A stretch of 5,010 nt of DNA from Zoogloeaceae bacterium (GTDB taxonomy: Bacteria > Pseudomonadota > Gammaproteobacteria > Burkholderiales > Rhodocyclaceae): assembly GCA_031259605.1 (NCBI GenBank), contig JAIRLE010000139.1, positions 1 through 5,010 on the forward strand. The letters are read 5' to 3'. A model generated the notes under the pieces. The model had not been told where the DNA came from. It was given only the letters and a program-made list of their open reading frames with translations, and ran no database searches. This document shows, piece by piece, positions 4,757-5,010 of the stretch. Made by a program: the position numbers and the translations under genes. Every line of letters begins with the position of its first letter. Within the stretch, counting starts at the first letter, position 1.

Positions 4757-5010
4757 ATGAATGACGCGAAACGTTGGCACAGGCTGGCCGCCGTCATCAA
4801 ACCCGAAACCCGCCTGTTCATCGACGGGAAATTTGTCGACGCGGTTGACGGACAACGCCTCGTCACGTTGAACCCGGCCACCGAGGCACCTATCGCCGAA
4901 GTGGCGCGCGGCAACGAAAAAGACGTCGACCTTGCGGTCAAGGCTGCCCGCCGCGCGTTCAAAAGCGGCGTGTGGTCGCGCAAAGCGCCGCGCGAGCGCA
5001 TGGAAGTCCT
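4757..5010 (+). CDS. Aldehyde dehydrogenase, N-terminal part (PuuC-like)
   Basis: The first 84 codons of a NAD(P)+-dependent aldehyde dehydrogenase are visible; the gene runs off the window. After MNDAKRWHRLAAVI comes RLFIDGKFVDA (19-29), the first strand pair of the ALDH fold, then LNPATEAPIAEVARG (38-52), DVDLAVKAARRAF (56-68) and GVWSRKAPRERMEVL, the start of the NAD-binding region. The order and spacing match the N-terminus of the ALDH superfamily. The long leader before RLFI and the phrase IAEVARG resemble PuuC (gamma-glutamyl-aminobutyraldehyde dehydrogenase), but the substrate cannot be assigned because the catalytic Cys and Glu lie about 200 residues further on. It is separated from the TPR genes by 1.1 kb and is probably an independent metabolic transcription unit. 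Confidence 0.93.
   Translation, partial: MNDAKRWHRLAAVIKPETRLFIDGKFVDAVDGQRLVTLNPATEAPIAEVARGNEKDVDLAVKAARRAFKSGVWSRKAPRERMEV

Noticed and set aside
4174..4764. 196-codon + strand frame overlapping the aldehyde dehydrogenase start
   Set aside because: It is an Arg-rich chance frame that overlaps the real Shine-Dalgarno and start of the aldehyde dehydrogenase in another frame.

Overview
The window looks like a chromosomal accessory segment from a GC-rich member of the Pseudomonadota. The coding regions favour G/C at the third codon position, two products carry Sec-type signal peptides, and the families present (YbjN-like protein, TIR protein, TPR proteins, PuuC-like aldehyde dehydrogenase, a transposase start) are common in that phylum. 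An alphaproteobacterium is plausible, but the sequence alone does not settle it. All complete genes lie on the + strand.

Layout. Positions 1-222 look like one end of an insertion sequence: the start of a transposase on the - strand, apparently frameshifted after 30 codons, plus the non-coding IS end. Positions 297-794 encode a small exported YbjN-domain protein. A 331-base gap without a convincing gene follows. Positions 1126-2613 encode a 495-residue protein made of a cytoplasmic TIR domain, one membrane segment, an acidic linker and five TPR-like units of 43-44 residues. A 190-base spacer with two hairpins follows. Positions 2804-3631 encode a 275-residue protein with a signal peptide and the same TPR array, unit for unit, but no TIR or anchor. 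About 1.1 kb without a credible gene follows (3632-4756), holding hairpins, short direct repeats, two copies of an ATTGCGA-type dispersed repeat and an AT-rich island. At 4757 an aldehyde dehydrogenase begins and runs off the end.

The most interesting content is the TIR gene and its TIR-less paralogue. Predicted topology places the TIR in the cytoplasm and its TPR array in the periplasm. The second protein is predicted to deliver a matching TPR array to the periplasm in soluble form. This suggests (inference) a trans-envelope sensing pair, in which periplasmic TPR contacts control a cytoplasmic TIR that keeps the glutamate expected for NAD+ cleavage. The upstream YbjN-like protein is also predicted to be exported, so three consecutive products may meet in the periplasm. 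The aldehyde dehydrogenase looks unrelated and has its own strong ribosome binding site after the long spacer.
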